DNA of 64,000 bases from Enterobacter asburiae (GCF_024599655.1 NZ_CP102247.1:1736001-1800000), one strand, 5' to 3'. Numbered from the stretch's first letter, positions 53,220 through 62,502 are shown. Numbers and translations: made by a program. The notes: generated from the letters alone by a model not told the origin.

Positions 53220-54644
53220 TCAGACTATCTCTTGCGCGTACTGGAACAGGGATTTCAAAAGTGCCTGTTTTTCAGCATTCCCTTCATACTGGCCATAAAG
53301 CATTTCCAGCTCCTGGGCATAGCTATTAAGGAACTCCGGGGTAAAGACATTGCGACGATGCTGCAGCCAGCGATCCTGCTCTGCCTCGTCCAGCGTGCCG
53401 GGGTAGTTACGCGCGCGGTAATTAAACATCAGCCTTTCGATGCGTTTATCGGCGAAGGTGATATCCAGCGCAGGCAAGTTGCGCGGCTCGGTTTGCAGAA
53501 CGATATTCATCGCCGCGCGATCGGCATCGCTGAAGAAACCGTTATAGAGCTGGGCATCCACGTTTTCTGACGGAACGAAAGGCTCCGCCTCGGCAAAGAT
53601 GGCAACCACTTTCTCGCGCACCTGAGGATTATCACGCAGCACTTTCAGATTATCGAGGCAGTGCTGCCGGTTTATGCCCAGCCTGTCAGCATCTTCCGGG
53701 CGCAGCGTATTGGCCTGCGCCAGGACCGGACATTTATTGATATGCACCAGTTTGACCGGCACCGCAGGCAGATCCCCGAGTTCATTTTTCGGGGTATAAA
53801 GCCGTTCGCGTAGGGTATCGCTGTCAAGCTCAAGCAGCGGCGAAATATCGCCGGCCAAATCCACCATGATGACCGCATTACGGTTATCCGGATGCCAGGC
53901 CAGCGGGGCGACCCAGCTGGTATTACCGCGCCAGGCGCCAAACATGCCGGAAATATGCACCAGCGGCTTCATCTGCGGCACATCAATCAGCGTGGTCAAC
54001 TTCTGTTTACTGCGGTGGCTCAGCAGATACTCAAACAGCCGGGGCTGTGCGCTTTTCACCAGCTTCGCCATGGCAATGGTGGCATAGACGTCCGCCATCG
54101 CGTCGTGGGCATTGCTGTGCTCGATGCCGTTGGCGCGCGTCAGGTGTTCCAGCCGGAAGCTGGTCAGCCCTTCCTCATTTTCTGGCCAGTTAATGCCTTC
54201 AGGACGCAGGGCATAACAGGCGCGCATGATGTCGAGTAAATCCCAGCGTGAGTTGCGGTTCTGCCAGCTCCAGGCATAGGGATCGTAAAAGTTACGATAG
54301 AAGATGTTGCGCGTCACTTCGTCATCGAAGCGGATGTTGTTGTAACCGACCACGCAGGTATTGGGGACGGTAAACAGATCGTGGATGCGTCGGGCGAATT
54401 CTGCCTCGTTAACGCCTTTCTCACGCGCTTCCTGAGGGGTGATCCCGGTGACCATGACCGCCCCGGGCTGCGGCAGGTAGTCATCCGCAGGCTTGCAGTA
54501 AAAGACCTCAGGCTCGCCAATGATGTTGAATTCGTCGTCGGTACGGATGGCGGCAAACTGCGCCGGTCGGTCCAGCGCCGGGTGCGTGCCAAAGGTTTCG
54601 TAGTCGTGGAACAAAAAAGTCGGGCGAGCGGCAGAGTCAGACAC
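53220..54644 (-). CDS. sbcB: SbcB, exodeoxyribonuclease I
   Basis: SbcB is a 3'-5' single-strand DNA exonuclease that acts in recombination and mismatch repair. The DEDD-family domain starts with FLFHDYETFG (Asp14, Glu16), then an SH3-like and a helical C-terminal domain. I chose the GTG at 54644 because AGGATGG lies eight bases upstream and it gives 474 residues (E. coli 475). ATG at 54656 would place AGG only one base away, and the frame stays open to 54731. Confidence 0.95.
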   Translation of the reverse strand: MSDSAARPTFLFHDYETFGTHPALDRPAQFAAIRTDDEFNIIGEPEVFYCKPADDYLPQPGAVMVTGITPQEAREKGVNEAEFARRIHDLFTVPNTCVVGYNNIRFDDEVTRNIFYRNFYDPYAWSWQNRNSRWDLLDIMRACYALRPEGINWPENEEGLTSFRLEHLTRANGIEHSNAHDAMADVYATIAMAKLVKSAQPRLFEYLLSHRSKQKLTTLIDVPQMKPLVHISGMFGAWRGNTSWVAPLAWHPDNRNAVIMVDLAGDISPLLELDSDTLRERLYTPKNELGDLPAVPVKLVHINKCPVLAQANTLRPEDADRLGINRQHCLDNLKVLRDNPQVREKVVAIFAEAEPFVPSENVDAQLYNGFFSDADRAAMNIVLQTEPRNLPALDITFADKRIERLMFNYRARNYPGTLDEAEQDRWLQHRRNVFTPEFLNSYAQELEMLYGQYEGNAEKQALLKSLFQYAQEIV

Positions 54645-54854
54645 CAGTAATACCATCCTGTTAAAAAATGACGTCACTATGGTAAACGATCGTGCGGTCC
54701 AGACCGAATAAAAAGCACCGCCATGGCGCAAATTTGCGCGCCAGCTTCAGAGAAAAATCAGCGTTCTGTCACATTTTTTTGCAATTAAGCCAGGTAACGA
54801 CATCAGAACTCCCGTAAAAAGGTCATCGATTTTTAATGACCTGAGGATATACCG

Positions 54855-56021
54855 TTGAAACGCCGTCTGTTTATTGCTGTTTCTTTACTCGCTTCGAGTG
54901 TCTCATCTGCTTTTGCGGCCGAACCACTGGATTTTTCGCCGCAGCCTCCGGCCATTCAGGCTGGCTCCTGGGTGCTGATGGACTACACGACTGGTCAGAT
55001 CTTAACGGCGGGCAACGAACATCAACAACGTAATCCGGCGAGCCTGACCAAGCTGATGACGGGGTATGTGGTTGATCGGGCCATTGATAGCCACCGCATT
55101 ACGCCGGACGACATTGTCACCGTAGGGCGTGACGCGTGGGCTAAAGGCAACCCGGTTTTTGACGGCTCGTCGCTCATGTTCCTGAAAGAGGGCGATCGCG
55201 TCTCCGTGCGTGACTTAAGCCGCGGCCTGATTGTCGATTCCGGCAACGACGCCTGCGTGGCGCTGGCCGATCACGTGGCGGGCGGTCAGCCGCAGTTTAT
55301 GAAGATGATGAACGACTACGTGCAAAAGTTGAATCTGCGCGATACGCATTTTGAAACCGTCCACGGGCTGGACGCGCCGGGCCAGCACAGCTCGGCCTAT
55401 GACCTGGCCGTACTCTCCCGCGCCATCATCCACGGCGAGCCTGAGTTTTATCATATGTACAGTGAAAAGAGCCTGACCTGGAACGGGATCACCCAGCAGA
55501 ACCGTAACGGCCTGCTGTGGGATAAAACCATGAACGTGGACGGCCTTAAAACGGGACATACCTCGGGGGCGGGCTTTAACCTGATTGCGTCCGCCGTTGA
55601 CGGGCAGCGCCGTTTAATCGCGGTGGTCATGGGGGCGGACAGCCCGAAAGGGCGTGAGGACCAGGCCCGAAAACTGCTGCACTGGGGGCAGCAGAATTTC
55701 GATACGGTGCAGATCCTGCATAGCGGTAAAAAAGTGGGGACAGAACGTATCTGGTACGGCGATAAGGAGCAGGTGAAACTGGGTACCGACCAGGACTTCT
55801 GGCTGGCACTGCCGAAAGCGGAAGTGCCGAACATCAAAGCCAAATACGTGCTGGATAAAAAAGAGCTGGAAGCGCCGATCGCCGCGCACCAGCGGGTCGG
55901 AGAGATCCAGCTCTACGACCGCGACAAAGTGGTGGCGCACTGGCCGCTGGTGACGCTGGAAGCCGTTGATAAAGGTGGCCTGTTCTCTCGCATGAGCGAT
56001 TATCTGCACCACACGCTTTAA
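54855..56021 (+). CDS. dacD: DacD, D-alanyl-D-alanine carboxypeptidase (PBP6b)
   Basis: DacD trims the terminal D-Ala of peptidoglycan pentapeptides in the periplasm. The 388-residue protein has a cleavable signal peptide (to about Ala22), the active-site SxxK at Ser63-Lys66, SGN at 129-131 and KTG at 232-234, and a C-terminal amphipathic membrane anchor. Sequence and length fit E. coli DacD, with sbmC next as in E. coli. Confidence 0.96.
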   Translation: MKRRLFIAVSLLASSVSSAFAAEPLDFSPQPPAIQAGSWVLMDYTTGQILTAGNEHQQRNPASLTKLMTGYVVDRAIDSHRITPDDIVTVGRDAWAKGNPVFDGSSLMFLKEGDRVSVRDLSRGLIVDSGNDACVALADHVAGGQPQFMKMMNDYVQKLNLRDTHFETVHGLDAPGQHSSAYDLAVLSRAIIHGEPEFYHMYSEKSLTWNGITQQNRNGLLWDKTMNVDGLKTGHTSGAGFNLIASAVDGQRRLIAVVMGADSPKGREDQARKLLHWGQQNFDTVQILHSGKKVGTERIWYGDKEQVKLGTDQDFWLALPKAEVPNIKAKYVLDKKELEAPIAAHQRVGEIQLYDRDKVVAHWPLVTLEAVDKGGLFSRMSDYLHHTL

Positions 56022-56105
56022 CTGTTGCTGAGCAGGCTGGCAGGGTTGCGAGTCTGCTCACATAATAAACACTCCTCGTTTGCCGATAATAGTCATCCAG
56101 TTTTA

Positions 56106-56125
56106 TAGTGTATAAATATACAGTG
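56106..56125 (+). promoter_or_regulatory. LexA box upstream of sbmC
   Basis: TAGTGTATAAATATACAGTG resembles the LexA consensus TACTGTATATATATACAGTA; the main departure is CTG to GTG in the left half. It lies 15 bases before the sbmC ATG. sbmC is an SOS gene in E. coli, so position and partner agree. Confidence 0.75.
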
Positions 56126-56140
56126 ATAAGTGGAGGCAGC

Positions 56141-56614
56141 ATGGACTACAGCATTAAGCAGCAACAGAAACGTAAGATTGCCGGTTTTCATTTGGTCGGA
56201 CCGTGGGAACAAACGGTAAAACAGGGTTTTGAACAGCTGGTGATGTGGGTCGACGGGCGTCACATTGAGCCGCTGGAGTGGGTTGCGGTCTACTACGATA
56301 ACCCCGACGAGGTCCCGGCAGAAAAACTGCGCTGCGATACGGCGGTTACGGTACCGGATGATTTCGTCATCCCGGAAAACAGCGAAGGCGTCATGATGAC
56401 GGAAATCGCGGCCGGGGATTATGCCGTGGCGACGGCGCGCGTGGAAAACTACGACTTCGCCACGCCGTGGTATCAGTTCTTTAATTCCCTGCTGCAGGAC
56501 AATAAGTACCAGATGGCGCTCAAACCCTGCTTCGAGCGCTATCTCAATGACGGCAATGCAGACGGCTACTGGGATATCGAAATGTATATCGCGGTAGAGC
56601 ATAAAACGGTTTAA
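56141..56614 (+). CDS. sbmC: SbmC (GyrI), DNA gyrase inhibitor
   Basis: SbmC binds DNA gyrase and protects it from microcin B17 and quinolones. The ATG at 56141 (GGAGGCAGC upstream) gives 157 residues starting MDYSIKQQQKR, as in E. coli; the ATG at 56108 lies within the LexA box. It is a GyrI-like fold without an AraC domain. It is SOS-regulated through the box just upstream. Confidence 0.94.
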   Translation: MDYSIKQQQKRKIAGFHLVGPWEQTVKQGFEQLVMWVDGRHIEPLEWVAVYYDNPDEVPAEKLRCDTAVTVPDDFVIPENSEGVMMTEIAAGDYAVATARVENYDFATPWYQFFNSLLQDNKYQMALKPCFERYLNDGNADGYWDIEMYIAVEHKTV

Positions 56615-56706
56615 GCCTGCGAAGTGAAGGGTTTTTCAGCCGGGAGCGATCCGCCCGGCTGAAAACACAGTACAATTGTGATTTGCCGTGTAGCTGGAGA
56701 GCGGGT

Positions 56707-57765
56707 GTGCGTCCCGACAAATCATTAACCCCTTTTGAAATTCGGTTGTACAAACATTACCGCGTGGTGCACGGGTGTCGCATCGCGCTGGCTTTCGTAT
56801 TAACGTTTGTGCTGGTCCGTTTGCTGGACGTTCCCGAAGGGACGTGGCCGCTGATCACGCTGGTGGTGGTGATGGGGCCCATCTCGTTTTGGGGAAACGT
56901 TGTTCCGCGCGCTTTTGAGCGAATTGGCGGGACGGTTTTAGGCTCGGCGCTTGGGCTTATCGCCCTGAAGCTGGAGCTCATCTCATTTCCCGTGATGCTG
57001 GCATGGTGCGGTGCCGCCATGTTCCTGTGCGGCTGGCTGGCGCTGGGCAAAAGACCGTATCAGGCTCTGCTGATTGGTATTACGCTCGCGGTGGTTGTCG
57101 GTGCGCCCGCCGGGGATATGACCACGGCGCTGTGGCGAAGCGGGGATGTCATCCTGGGGTCACTGCTGGCCATGCTCTTCACCGGTGTCTGGCCACAGCG
57201 TGCTTTTCTGCACTGGCGTATTCAGATGGCTAACTACGTCACCGCCTTTAACCGCGTCTATCAGGCCGGTTTTTCCCCGAATCTGGTTGAGCGTCCCCGG
57301 CTGGAAAAGCATCTGCAAACGATCCTCAACGACGTGGTTAAAATGCGCGGCCTGATCACGCCCGCCAGCAAAGAAACCCATATTCAGAAATCGATTTTTG
57401 AAGCTATCCAGACGGTAAGCCGCAATCTGGTCTGCATGCTTGAACTGCAAATCAACGCCCACTGGGCCTCGCGTCCCAGCCATCTGCTGATGCTTAACGC
57501 GCAGACCCTTAAAGAGACCCAGCAGATGACGCAGCAAACGCTGTTGACCATCGCTCATGCGCTCTATGAAGGGAACCCGCAGCCGATACTGGCCAACAGC
57601 GAGCGGCTGAATGAGATCGTCGCGGAGCTGAAGCAGCTCATCAACGAACGCCAGAGCGATAACGTGGCGGAAACGCCTATTCATGGCTACGTCTGGCTGA
57701 GCATGGAACTGGCGCGGCAGCTTGAGCTGTTATCGCACCTTATTTGCCGGGCGCTGCGCAAATAA
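56707..57765 (+). CDS. yeeA: YeeA, FUSC-family inner-membrane protein
   Basis: YeeA is a 352-residue membrane protein of the FUSC family (aromatic acid exporter/fusaric acid resistance-like), function unproven. The GTG at 56707, with CTGGAG upstream, matches the E. coli start (VRPDKSLTPFEIR). Six N-terminal membrane segments, including RIALAFVLTFVLVRLL and the GGTVLGSALGLIA motif, are followed by a long helical cytoplasmic domain. Confidence 0.93.
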   Translation: MRPDKSLTPFEIRLYKHYRVVHGCRIALAFVLTFVLVRLLDVPEGTWPLITLVVVMGPISFWGNVVPRAFERIGGTVLGSALGLIALKLELISFPVMLAWCGAAMFLCGWLALGKRPYQALLIGITLAVVVGAPAGDMTTALWRSGDVILGSLLAMLFTGVWPQRAFLHWRIQMANYVTAFNRVYQAGFSPNLVERPRLEKHLQTILNDVVKMRGLITPASKETHIQKSIFEAIQTVSRNLVCMLELQINAHWASRPSHLLMLNAQTLKETQQMTQQTLLTIAHALYEGNPQPILANSERLNEIVAELKQLINERQSDNVAETPIHGYVWLSMELARQLELLSHLICRALRK

Positions 57766-57923
57766 AAGGCGTATGTGACGGCTGCTGCTTCGATTCAGCA
57801 GCAATTGGGGTTATGATAGCTTTAAACGATATACTCATTGTCATTCGCAGCCGCTGTCAGTAAGGTTATTGTTACAACGGTTGCCTTAACGAATCCGAAT
57901 CTCACATTATCAGGGGTGTAAAA

Positions 57924-58259
57924 ATGGAAACTACCAAGCCTTCGTTCCAGGATGTTCTGGAATTCGTCCGCCTGTTCCGCCGCAAAAACAAGCTGCAGCG
58001 TGAAATCCAGGACGTTGAGAAGAAGATCCGTGACAACCAGAAACGTGTTCTGCTGCTCGACAACCTGAGCGACTACATCAAGCCAGGTATGAGCGTTGAA
58101 GCTATTCAGGGCATCATCGCCAGCATGAAGAGCGACTATGAAGACCGCGTTGATGACTACATCATCAAAAACGCTGAGCTGTCCAAAGAGCGTCGTGACA
58201 TCTCCAAGAAGCTGAAAGTGATGGGCGAAATCAAAAACGGCGAAGCAAAAAGCGAGTAA
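57924..58259 (+). CDS. tmaR: TmaR, pole-localising PTS regulator
   Basis: TmaR (YeeX) clusters PTS enzyme I at the cell pole and so controls sugar uptake. It is a 111-residue, highly charged coiled-coil protein, almost identical to E. coli TmaR through LSDYIKPGMSVEAIQGI, with two extra C-terminal residues. A 158-bp upstream gap should hold its promoter, and a terminator follows. Confidence 0.95.
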   Translation: METTKPSFQDVLEFVRLFRRKNKLQREIQDVEKKIRDNQKRVLLLDNLSDYIKPGMSVEAIQGIIASMKSDYEDRVDDYIIKNAELSKERRDISKKLKVMGEIKNGEAKSE

Positions 58260-58274
58260 TCGCAGCGAATAGTG

Positions 58275-58308
58275 AAAAAGGCTCTCTGGTGACAGAGAGC
58301 CTTTTTTT
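58275..58308. terminator. Terminator between tmaR and the GGCT-like gene
   Basis: AAGGCTCTCTG pairs with CAGAGAGCCTT, with an A run before and a T run after. It can serve both converging genes. Confidence 0.92.
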
Positions 58309-58642
58309 ATGACGCAGAACGCGGCTGTAGCTGATAAATCCAGGCCTTAACCTGCTTGCCTTCAAGGGTGGTCACCGTGACCTCAACACGATCGTAGCCG
58401 TCTTCAAACTCATCCAGCATTTGCCAGTGTGCGGCAAGGTTATCAGAGATAAACAGATAGCCTTCGACGCGGGGGCCATCAGGGTGGAGCACAATCCCCG
58501 GGAAATCCGCCGCAGCGCCCCAGCCGCGTTCGTAAAACGTACCGGATACGGAACCGACCAGCCATTCGCCGCCAATGTTTTCAAGAATATGCGCATTAGA
58601 GTGGCCCGGGCGCAGCGTGCCGTAGACAAACAGAGCGTTCAT
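58307..58642 (-). CDS. Gamma-glutamylcyclotransferase-like (AIG2/GGCT) protein
   Basis: This 111-residue protein has the GGCT-family N-terminal FVYGTLRPG motif and a central DEFEDGYDRVEV that holds the likely catalytic Glu. Family members cyclise gamma-glutamyl amines or gamma-glutamyl dipeptides, but the substrate here is unknown. It is related to YtfP. Its upstream gap to tRNA-Asn contains a terminator on the same strand. Confidence 0.88.
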   Translation of the reverse strand: MNALFVYGTLRPGHSNAHILENIGGEWLVGSVSGTFYERGWGAAADFPGIVLHPDGPRVEGYLFISDNLAAHWQMLDEFEDGYDRVEVTVTTLEGKQVKAWIYQLQPRSAS

Positions 58643-58661
58643 TTTCCCTCATCCGCAAAGC

Positions 58662-58690
58662 AAAAAGCCTGCTTTAAAAGCAGGCTTTTT
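58662..58690 (-). terminator. Terminator downstream of the - strand tRNA-Asn
   Basis: AAAAAGCCTGCTT and AAGCAGGCTTTTT form a symmetrical hairpin with T runs, just 3' of the tRNA on the - strand. Confidence 0.88.
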
Positions 58691-58695
58691 AAATT

Positions 58696-58771
58696 TGGCT
58701 CCTCTGACTGGACTCGAACCAGTGACATACGGATTAACAGTCCGCCGTTCTACCGACTGAACTACAGAGGA
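58696..58771 (-). tRNA. tRNA-Asn (anticodon GTT)
   Basis: The 76-base gene reads TCCTCTGTAGTTCAGTCGGT... on the - strand, with anticodon GTT in ACTGTTAATC, the T-loop GGTTCGAGTCC and encoded CCA end. The acceptor stem TCCTCTG/CAGAGGA pairs perfectly. It corresponds by position to asnW of E. coli and is identical to the + strand copy at 60491. Confidence 0.97.
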
Positions 58772-58932
58772 ATCGTTGTGGAGGCTTATCTTAGCGGCGA
58801 AAAAACTTTTGTCAAACCTGATCTTAGGGAAAATCGACCGATTGCTGATTCTGTCGTCAGTTTGTTGTAAATCCACACATCTTTTTCTGGAAAATACTTT
58901 GCAGGATTAGCATTTGTCCCCCATCATTTGAA

Positions 58933-60387
58933 ATGGAGTTTCAACTTTTCTCTCTAAGGTCCATTTTGAACGTCACTGCCTCCTTACGCCAGGCGATAGC
59001 GCGCACGCCATGGTATGCAAAACGTAAAAGCTATCGTGTCCTGTTCTGGCGTGAAATCACCCCTCTCGCTGTGCCTATCTTCCTGGAAAATACCTGCGTT
59101 CTGCTGATGGGGGTCCTGAGCACCTTCCTGGTGAGCTGGCTGGGGAAAGAGGCGATGGCAGGGGTTGGGCTGGCGGACAGCTTTAACATGGTGGTGATCT
59201 CATTCTTTGCCGCCATAGATCTCGGGACGACGGTGGTGGTGGCTTTTAGCCTCGGCAAGCTTGACCCCAAACGTGCACGCGAGGCGGCCCGCCAGTCGCT
59301 GATGATCATGACCATTTTTTCGATCGTTCTGGCGGCGGTGATCCACTATTTCGGTAAAGAGATTATCGATTTTGTCGCCGGGGAGGCCACGAACGAGGTT
59401 AAAGACCTGGCGCTGACCTACCTGGAAATGACCGTCTTAAGCTATCCGGCGGCGGCCATTGCGCTGATTGGCAGCGGCGCGCTGCGCGGGGCGGGCAACA
59501 CCAAAATTCCGCTGCTGATCAACGGCGGGATGAATATCCTGAATATCGTGATCAGCAGCGTGCTGATCTACGGCGCGTTCTCGTGGGAGGGGCTGGGGTT
59601 CGTCGGTGCGGGGCTGGGCTTAACCATTTCACGCTATATCGGCGCGGTAGCCATCATTGGGGTGCTGATGGCGGGGATTACCCCCTCGCTGCGTCTGACG
59701 CTGAAAAGCTATTTCCGCCCCTTTAATTTCGCCATTATCTGGGAAGTGATGGGGATCGGCATTCCCGCGAGCATTGAATCGGTGTTGTTCAACGGCGGGA
59801 AGCTGCTCACACAGATGTTTGTTGCCGGAATGGGGACCGACGTTATCGCCGGTAACTTTATCGCCTTTTCTATTGCCTCGCTGATTAACCTGCCGGGTAA
59901 CGCGCTGGGTTCGGCATCGACCATCATCACGGGTAAACGGCTCGGGAAAGGGCAGATAGGCCAGGCGGAGCGTCAGCTGCGGCACGTCTTCTGGCTGTCG
60001 ACCATAGGGCTGACGCTGATCGCCTGGGGAACCGCGCCGTTTGCCGGGCTGATGGCCTCGTTTTATACCCACGAAGACGACGTTAAAGAGGTTGTTAAGA
60101 TCCTCATCTGGCTCAACGCGGCCTTTATGCCCATCTGGGCGGCCTCATGGGTATTGCCCGCCGGGCTGAAAGGGGCGCGCGATGCCCGCTTTGCAATGTG
60201 GGTATCGATGCTCGGCATGTGGGGATGTCGCGTTGTCGCGGGGTATACGCTCGGGGTGATGCTCGGATGGGGTGTGGTCGGCGTCTGGCTGGGGATGTTC
60301 CTCGACTGGGCCGTGCGCGGTGCGCTGTTCTACTGGCGCATGGTCAGCGGGCGTTGGCTGTGGAAATATCCGCGAAAGAGTGCCTGA
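58933..60387 (+). CDS. yeeO: YeeO, MATE-family FMN/FAD exporter
   Basis: YeeO is a MATE-family transporter that in E. coli exports flavins and some dipeptides. It has 484 residues, with twelve membrane segments starting at EITPLAVPIFLENTCVLLMGV. E. coli YeeO is annotated with an extra N-terminal stretch. The ATG at 58933 is the only reasonable start here. It is enclosed by two inverted, identical tRNA-Asn genes. Confidence 0.93.
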   Translation: MEFQLFSLRSILNVTASLRQAIARTPWYAKRKSYRVLFWREITPLAVPIFLENTCVLLMGVLSTFLVSWLGKEAMAGVGLADSFNMVVISFFAAIDLGTTVVVAFSLGKLDPKRAREAARQSLMIMTIFSIVLAAVIHYFGKEIIDFVAGEATNEVKDLALTYLEMTVLSYPAAAIALIGSGALRGAGNTKIPLLINGGMNILNIVISSVLIYGAFSWEGLGFVGAGLGLTISRYIGAVAIIGVLMAGITPSLRLTLKSYFRPFNFAIIWEVMGIGIPASIESVLFNGGKLLTQMFVAGMGTDVIAGNFIAFSIASLINLPGNALGSASTIITGKRLGKGQIGQAERQLRHVFWLSTIGLTLIAWGTAPFAGLMASFYTHEDDVKEVVKILIWLNAAFMPIWAASWVLPAGLKGARDARFAMWVSMLGMWGCRVVAGYTLGVMLGWGVVGVWLGMFLDWAVRGALFYWRMVSGRWLWKYPRKSA

Positions 60388-60490
60388 CAATTGCGCGAAG
60401 TGGAGAATAATTCGGCAAACGATCGGAAATATGCATTCTGCCTTTGACATCATGGGGGAGCATCGATAATATGCGCCCCGTTCACACGAT

Positions 60491-60566
60491 TCCTCTGTAG
60501 TTCAGTCGGTAGAACGGCGGACTGTTAATCCGTATGTCACTGGTTCGAGTCCAGTCAGAGGAGCCA
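60491..60566 (+). tRNA. tRNA-Asn (anticodon GTT)
   Basis: A 76-base tRNA gene identical to the copy at 58696-58771 but on the opposite strand, with anticodon GTT and encoded CCA. By position it matches asnU of E. coli, downstream of yeeO. Confidence 0.97.
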
Positions 60567-60572
60567 CATTTA

Positions 60573-60602
60573 GAAAAGCCTGCTTACGAGCGGGCTTTTT
60601 GC
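60573..60602 (+). terminator. Terminator downstream of the + strand tRNA-Asn
   Basis: AAAGCCTGCT and AGCGGGCTTTTT pair with one G-U, followed by T residues. Confidence 0.85.
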
Positions 60603-60623
60603 TTTTCTGGATCTGGTAAAAAT

Positions 60624-60700
60624 GTCGGGTGGCGGCTTCGCCTTACCCGACCTACAAAAACCTCGAATCGTAGGCCGGGTAAGGCGAAGCCGCCACCCGG
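60624..60700. repeat. Paired REP elements (BIME)
   Basis: Two inverted REP units (60624-60655, GTCGGGTGGCGGCTTCGCC..., and 60670-60700, GTAGGCCGGGTAAGGCGAAG...) lie between tRNA-Asn and the M24 peptidase gene. They are a larger version of the pair at 53098-53174. Confidence 0.85.
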
Positions 60701-60711
60701 CTAAAGCCGCA

Positions 60712-62484
60712 CTATCGATCCAGGCTAATCGGTGCCGTCGCCTCTTCCAGCCACGAACGCGCCTCGCTATTCACCAGAGGTAACAGCGCCTCACGTACCT
60801 GCCGGTGATACGCATCCAGCCACTGCTTTTCCTGCTCGCTCAACAGATGCAGCTCAGCCTGACTTAAGTCGATCGGGATCAGCGTCAGCGAGGAAAACGA
60901 GCAGAACCCCGGACGGCTCTCCACAATCTCCACCTGGTTTTCAATACGAATACCGTGGCTATCACCCAGATAGTAGCCCGGCTCGATAGTCATGATATTG
61001 CCTGCCACTAGCGGCCACGGGTTGACCTTTTTGGCGATGCGATGCGGGTTCTCATGGATCAGCAGCTGGTGCCCCACGCCGTGCCCCGTGCCGTGATCGT
61101 AATCCAGTCCCATCTCCCACAGCGGGCGACGCGCAAACGCATCCAGCTGATGCCCCTGAGTCCCGGAAGGGAACTGCAGGGTAATGAGCGACAGGAAGCC
61201 TCTCAGCACGGCAGTGTAGTGCAGGCGCTGTTGCGGATCGACTTTCCCCCACGCCAGCGTACGCGTGGCGTCGGTGGTGCCGTTAACATACTGGCCGCCG
61301 GAATCGTTCAGGTAAAAATGGTCATGGCCGATGGGCTTATTGCTGGCCTCGCTCGAATGGTAGTGGCACATCGCCGCATTGCTCGAAGAGGCGGAGATGG
61401 TCGCAAAACTCTGCTCGATGAACCCAGGCTGCTGTTGACGGAACGCAAGCTGCTGCGCCTGCGCGTCCAGCTCGGTGAGCGGTTGTCCTGCCGCCTCGCG
61501 CAGCGGCACTTCACGGCTCAGCCAGGCGAGGAAGTTGACCCACGCGGCCCCGTCCTGGTGATGGCACTCGCGATAGCCTGCCAGCTCGACCGGGTTTTTA
61601 GTCGCTTTCATCAGGGGGATGGGGTCGGTCCGCCAGACAATTTCTCCCCGTGGCTCAATGGCGAAACGCAGGGCCACCGGTGCGGAATCGGCATCAATCA
61701 TCACCCGTTTGCCTTCAGCAATCTGCTGGCAGCGTTCAATAAAGGTATCCTGCGGCGCAATGGTGAACGCGTTGAGCACATCGTCAGGCAGGGCGCTGAG
61801 CTTATTGTCGTTAACAAACCACTCAACGTGACCGTCACGACCAAGAAGGGCAAAGGAGAGCGGGACCGGGCTGTAAGGGATATCCGCGCCACGCACGTTC
61901 AGCAGCCAGGCGATGTTATCCGGCAGGGTGACGGCGAGATAATCAGCGTTGTTTGCGGCCAGCACGGCGGCGACGCGCTGACGTTTGTTCGCGCTGCGTT
62001 CGCCGCTGTGTTCAACCGCCATTTCACGGATAAGCCCCGCCGGCGCGGCAGGGCGGTTAGTCCATAAGGTGTCAAACGGCGAGGCCTTCAGCGGTACCAG
62101 CTCGCACGGCGTGGCAGACAGTTGCTCAAACTCCGAGTTGGTCATCAGCAGCGCGTCAAAACCGATGCGTGTCCCGGCCTCAACGTTTTCTGCAAGCCAT
62201 TCTGCCAGCGGCTCGTTGTGCAGGTGGTGGATCTCAACCTCATCCGTATTGACCTGAACGCGGGCCTGAACCTGATAGCGACCGTCGACGAACAGCAGCG
62301 CTTTGTTTTTCAGCACCAGCGCCACGCCGGCCGAGCCGTCAAAGCCCGTCAGCCAGGCCAGCTTTTCGTCGTAGGGCGCGCAGTATTCGCTCTGCCAGGC
62401 ATCCGCCCGCGGGACGATCATCCCGTCGAGATGGCTGGCCTCAAGCCAGTGGCGAAGGGCAGAGAGCGGTGATGTGCTGGACAT
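60712..62484 (-). CDS. M24B aminopeptidase P family protein
   Basis: This 590-residue protein has the three-domain layout of large X-Pro aminopeptidases: two creatinase-like N-terminal domains and a C-terminal M24 domain with its tail. Metal ligands are seen as paired Asp (LNDSGGQYVNGTTDATRT), His in GTGHGVGH, and Glu in TIEPGYY and RIENQVEI. It should remove N-terminal residues before proline in the cytoplasm. In E. coli this position is held by other genes (cbl, nac). It lies 18 bases downstream of amn on the same strand, perhaps co-transcribed. Confidence 0.9.
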   Translation of the reverse strand: MSSTSPLSALRHWLEASHLDGMIVPRADAWQSEYCAPYDEKLAWLTGFDGSAGVALVLKNKALLFVDGRYQVQARVQVNTDEVEIHHLHNEPLAEWLAENVEAGTRIGFDALLMTNSEFEQLSATPCELVPLKASPFDTLWTNRPAAPAGLIREMAVEHSGERSANKRQRVAAVLAANNADYLAVTLPDNIAWLLNVRGADIPYSPVPLSFALLGRDGHVEWFVNDNKLSALPDDVLNAFTIAPQDTFIERCQQIAEGKRVMIDADSAPVALRFAIEPRGEIVWRTDPIPLMKATKNPVELAGYRECHHQDGAAWVNFLAWLSREVPLREAAGQPLTELDAQAQQLAFRQQQPGFIEQSFATISASSSNAAMCHYHSSEASNKPIGHDHFYLNDSGGQYVNGTTDATRTLAWGKVDPQQRLHYTAVLRGFLSLITLQFPSGTQGHQLDAFARRPLWEMGLDYDHGTGHGVGHQLLIHENPHRIAKKVNPWPLVAGNIMTIEPGYYLGDSHGIRIENQVEIVESRPGFCSFSSLTLIPIDLSQAELHLLSEQEKQWLDAYHRQVREALLPLVNSEARSWLEEATAPISLDR

Positions 62485-62502
62485 TGTTTTTCCTTATCGT
62501 TA

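Noticed and set aside
61042..62067. 341-codon open frame opposite the M24 peptidase
   Set aside because: The - strand protein has all catalytic motifs. The + strand frame has none and no start signal.
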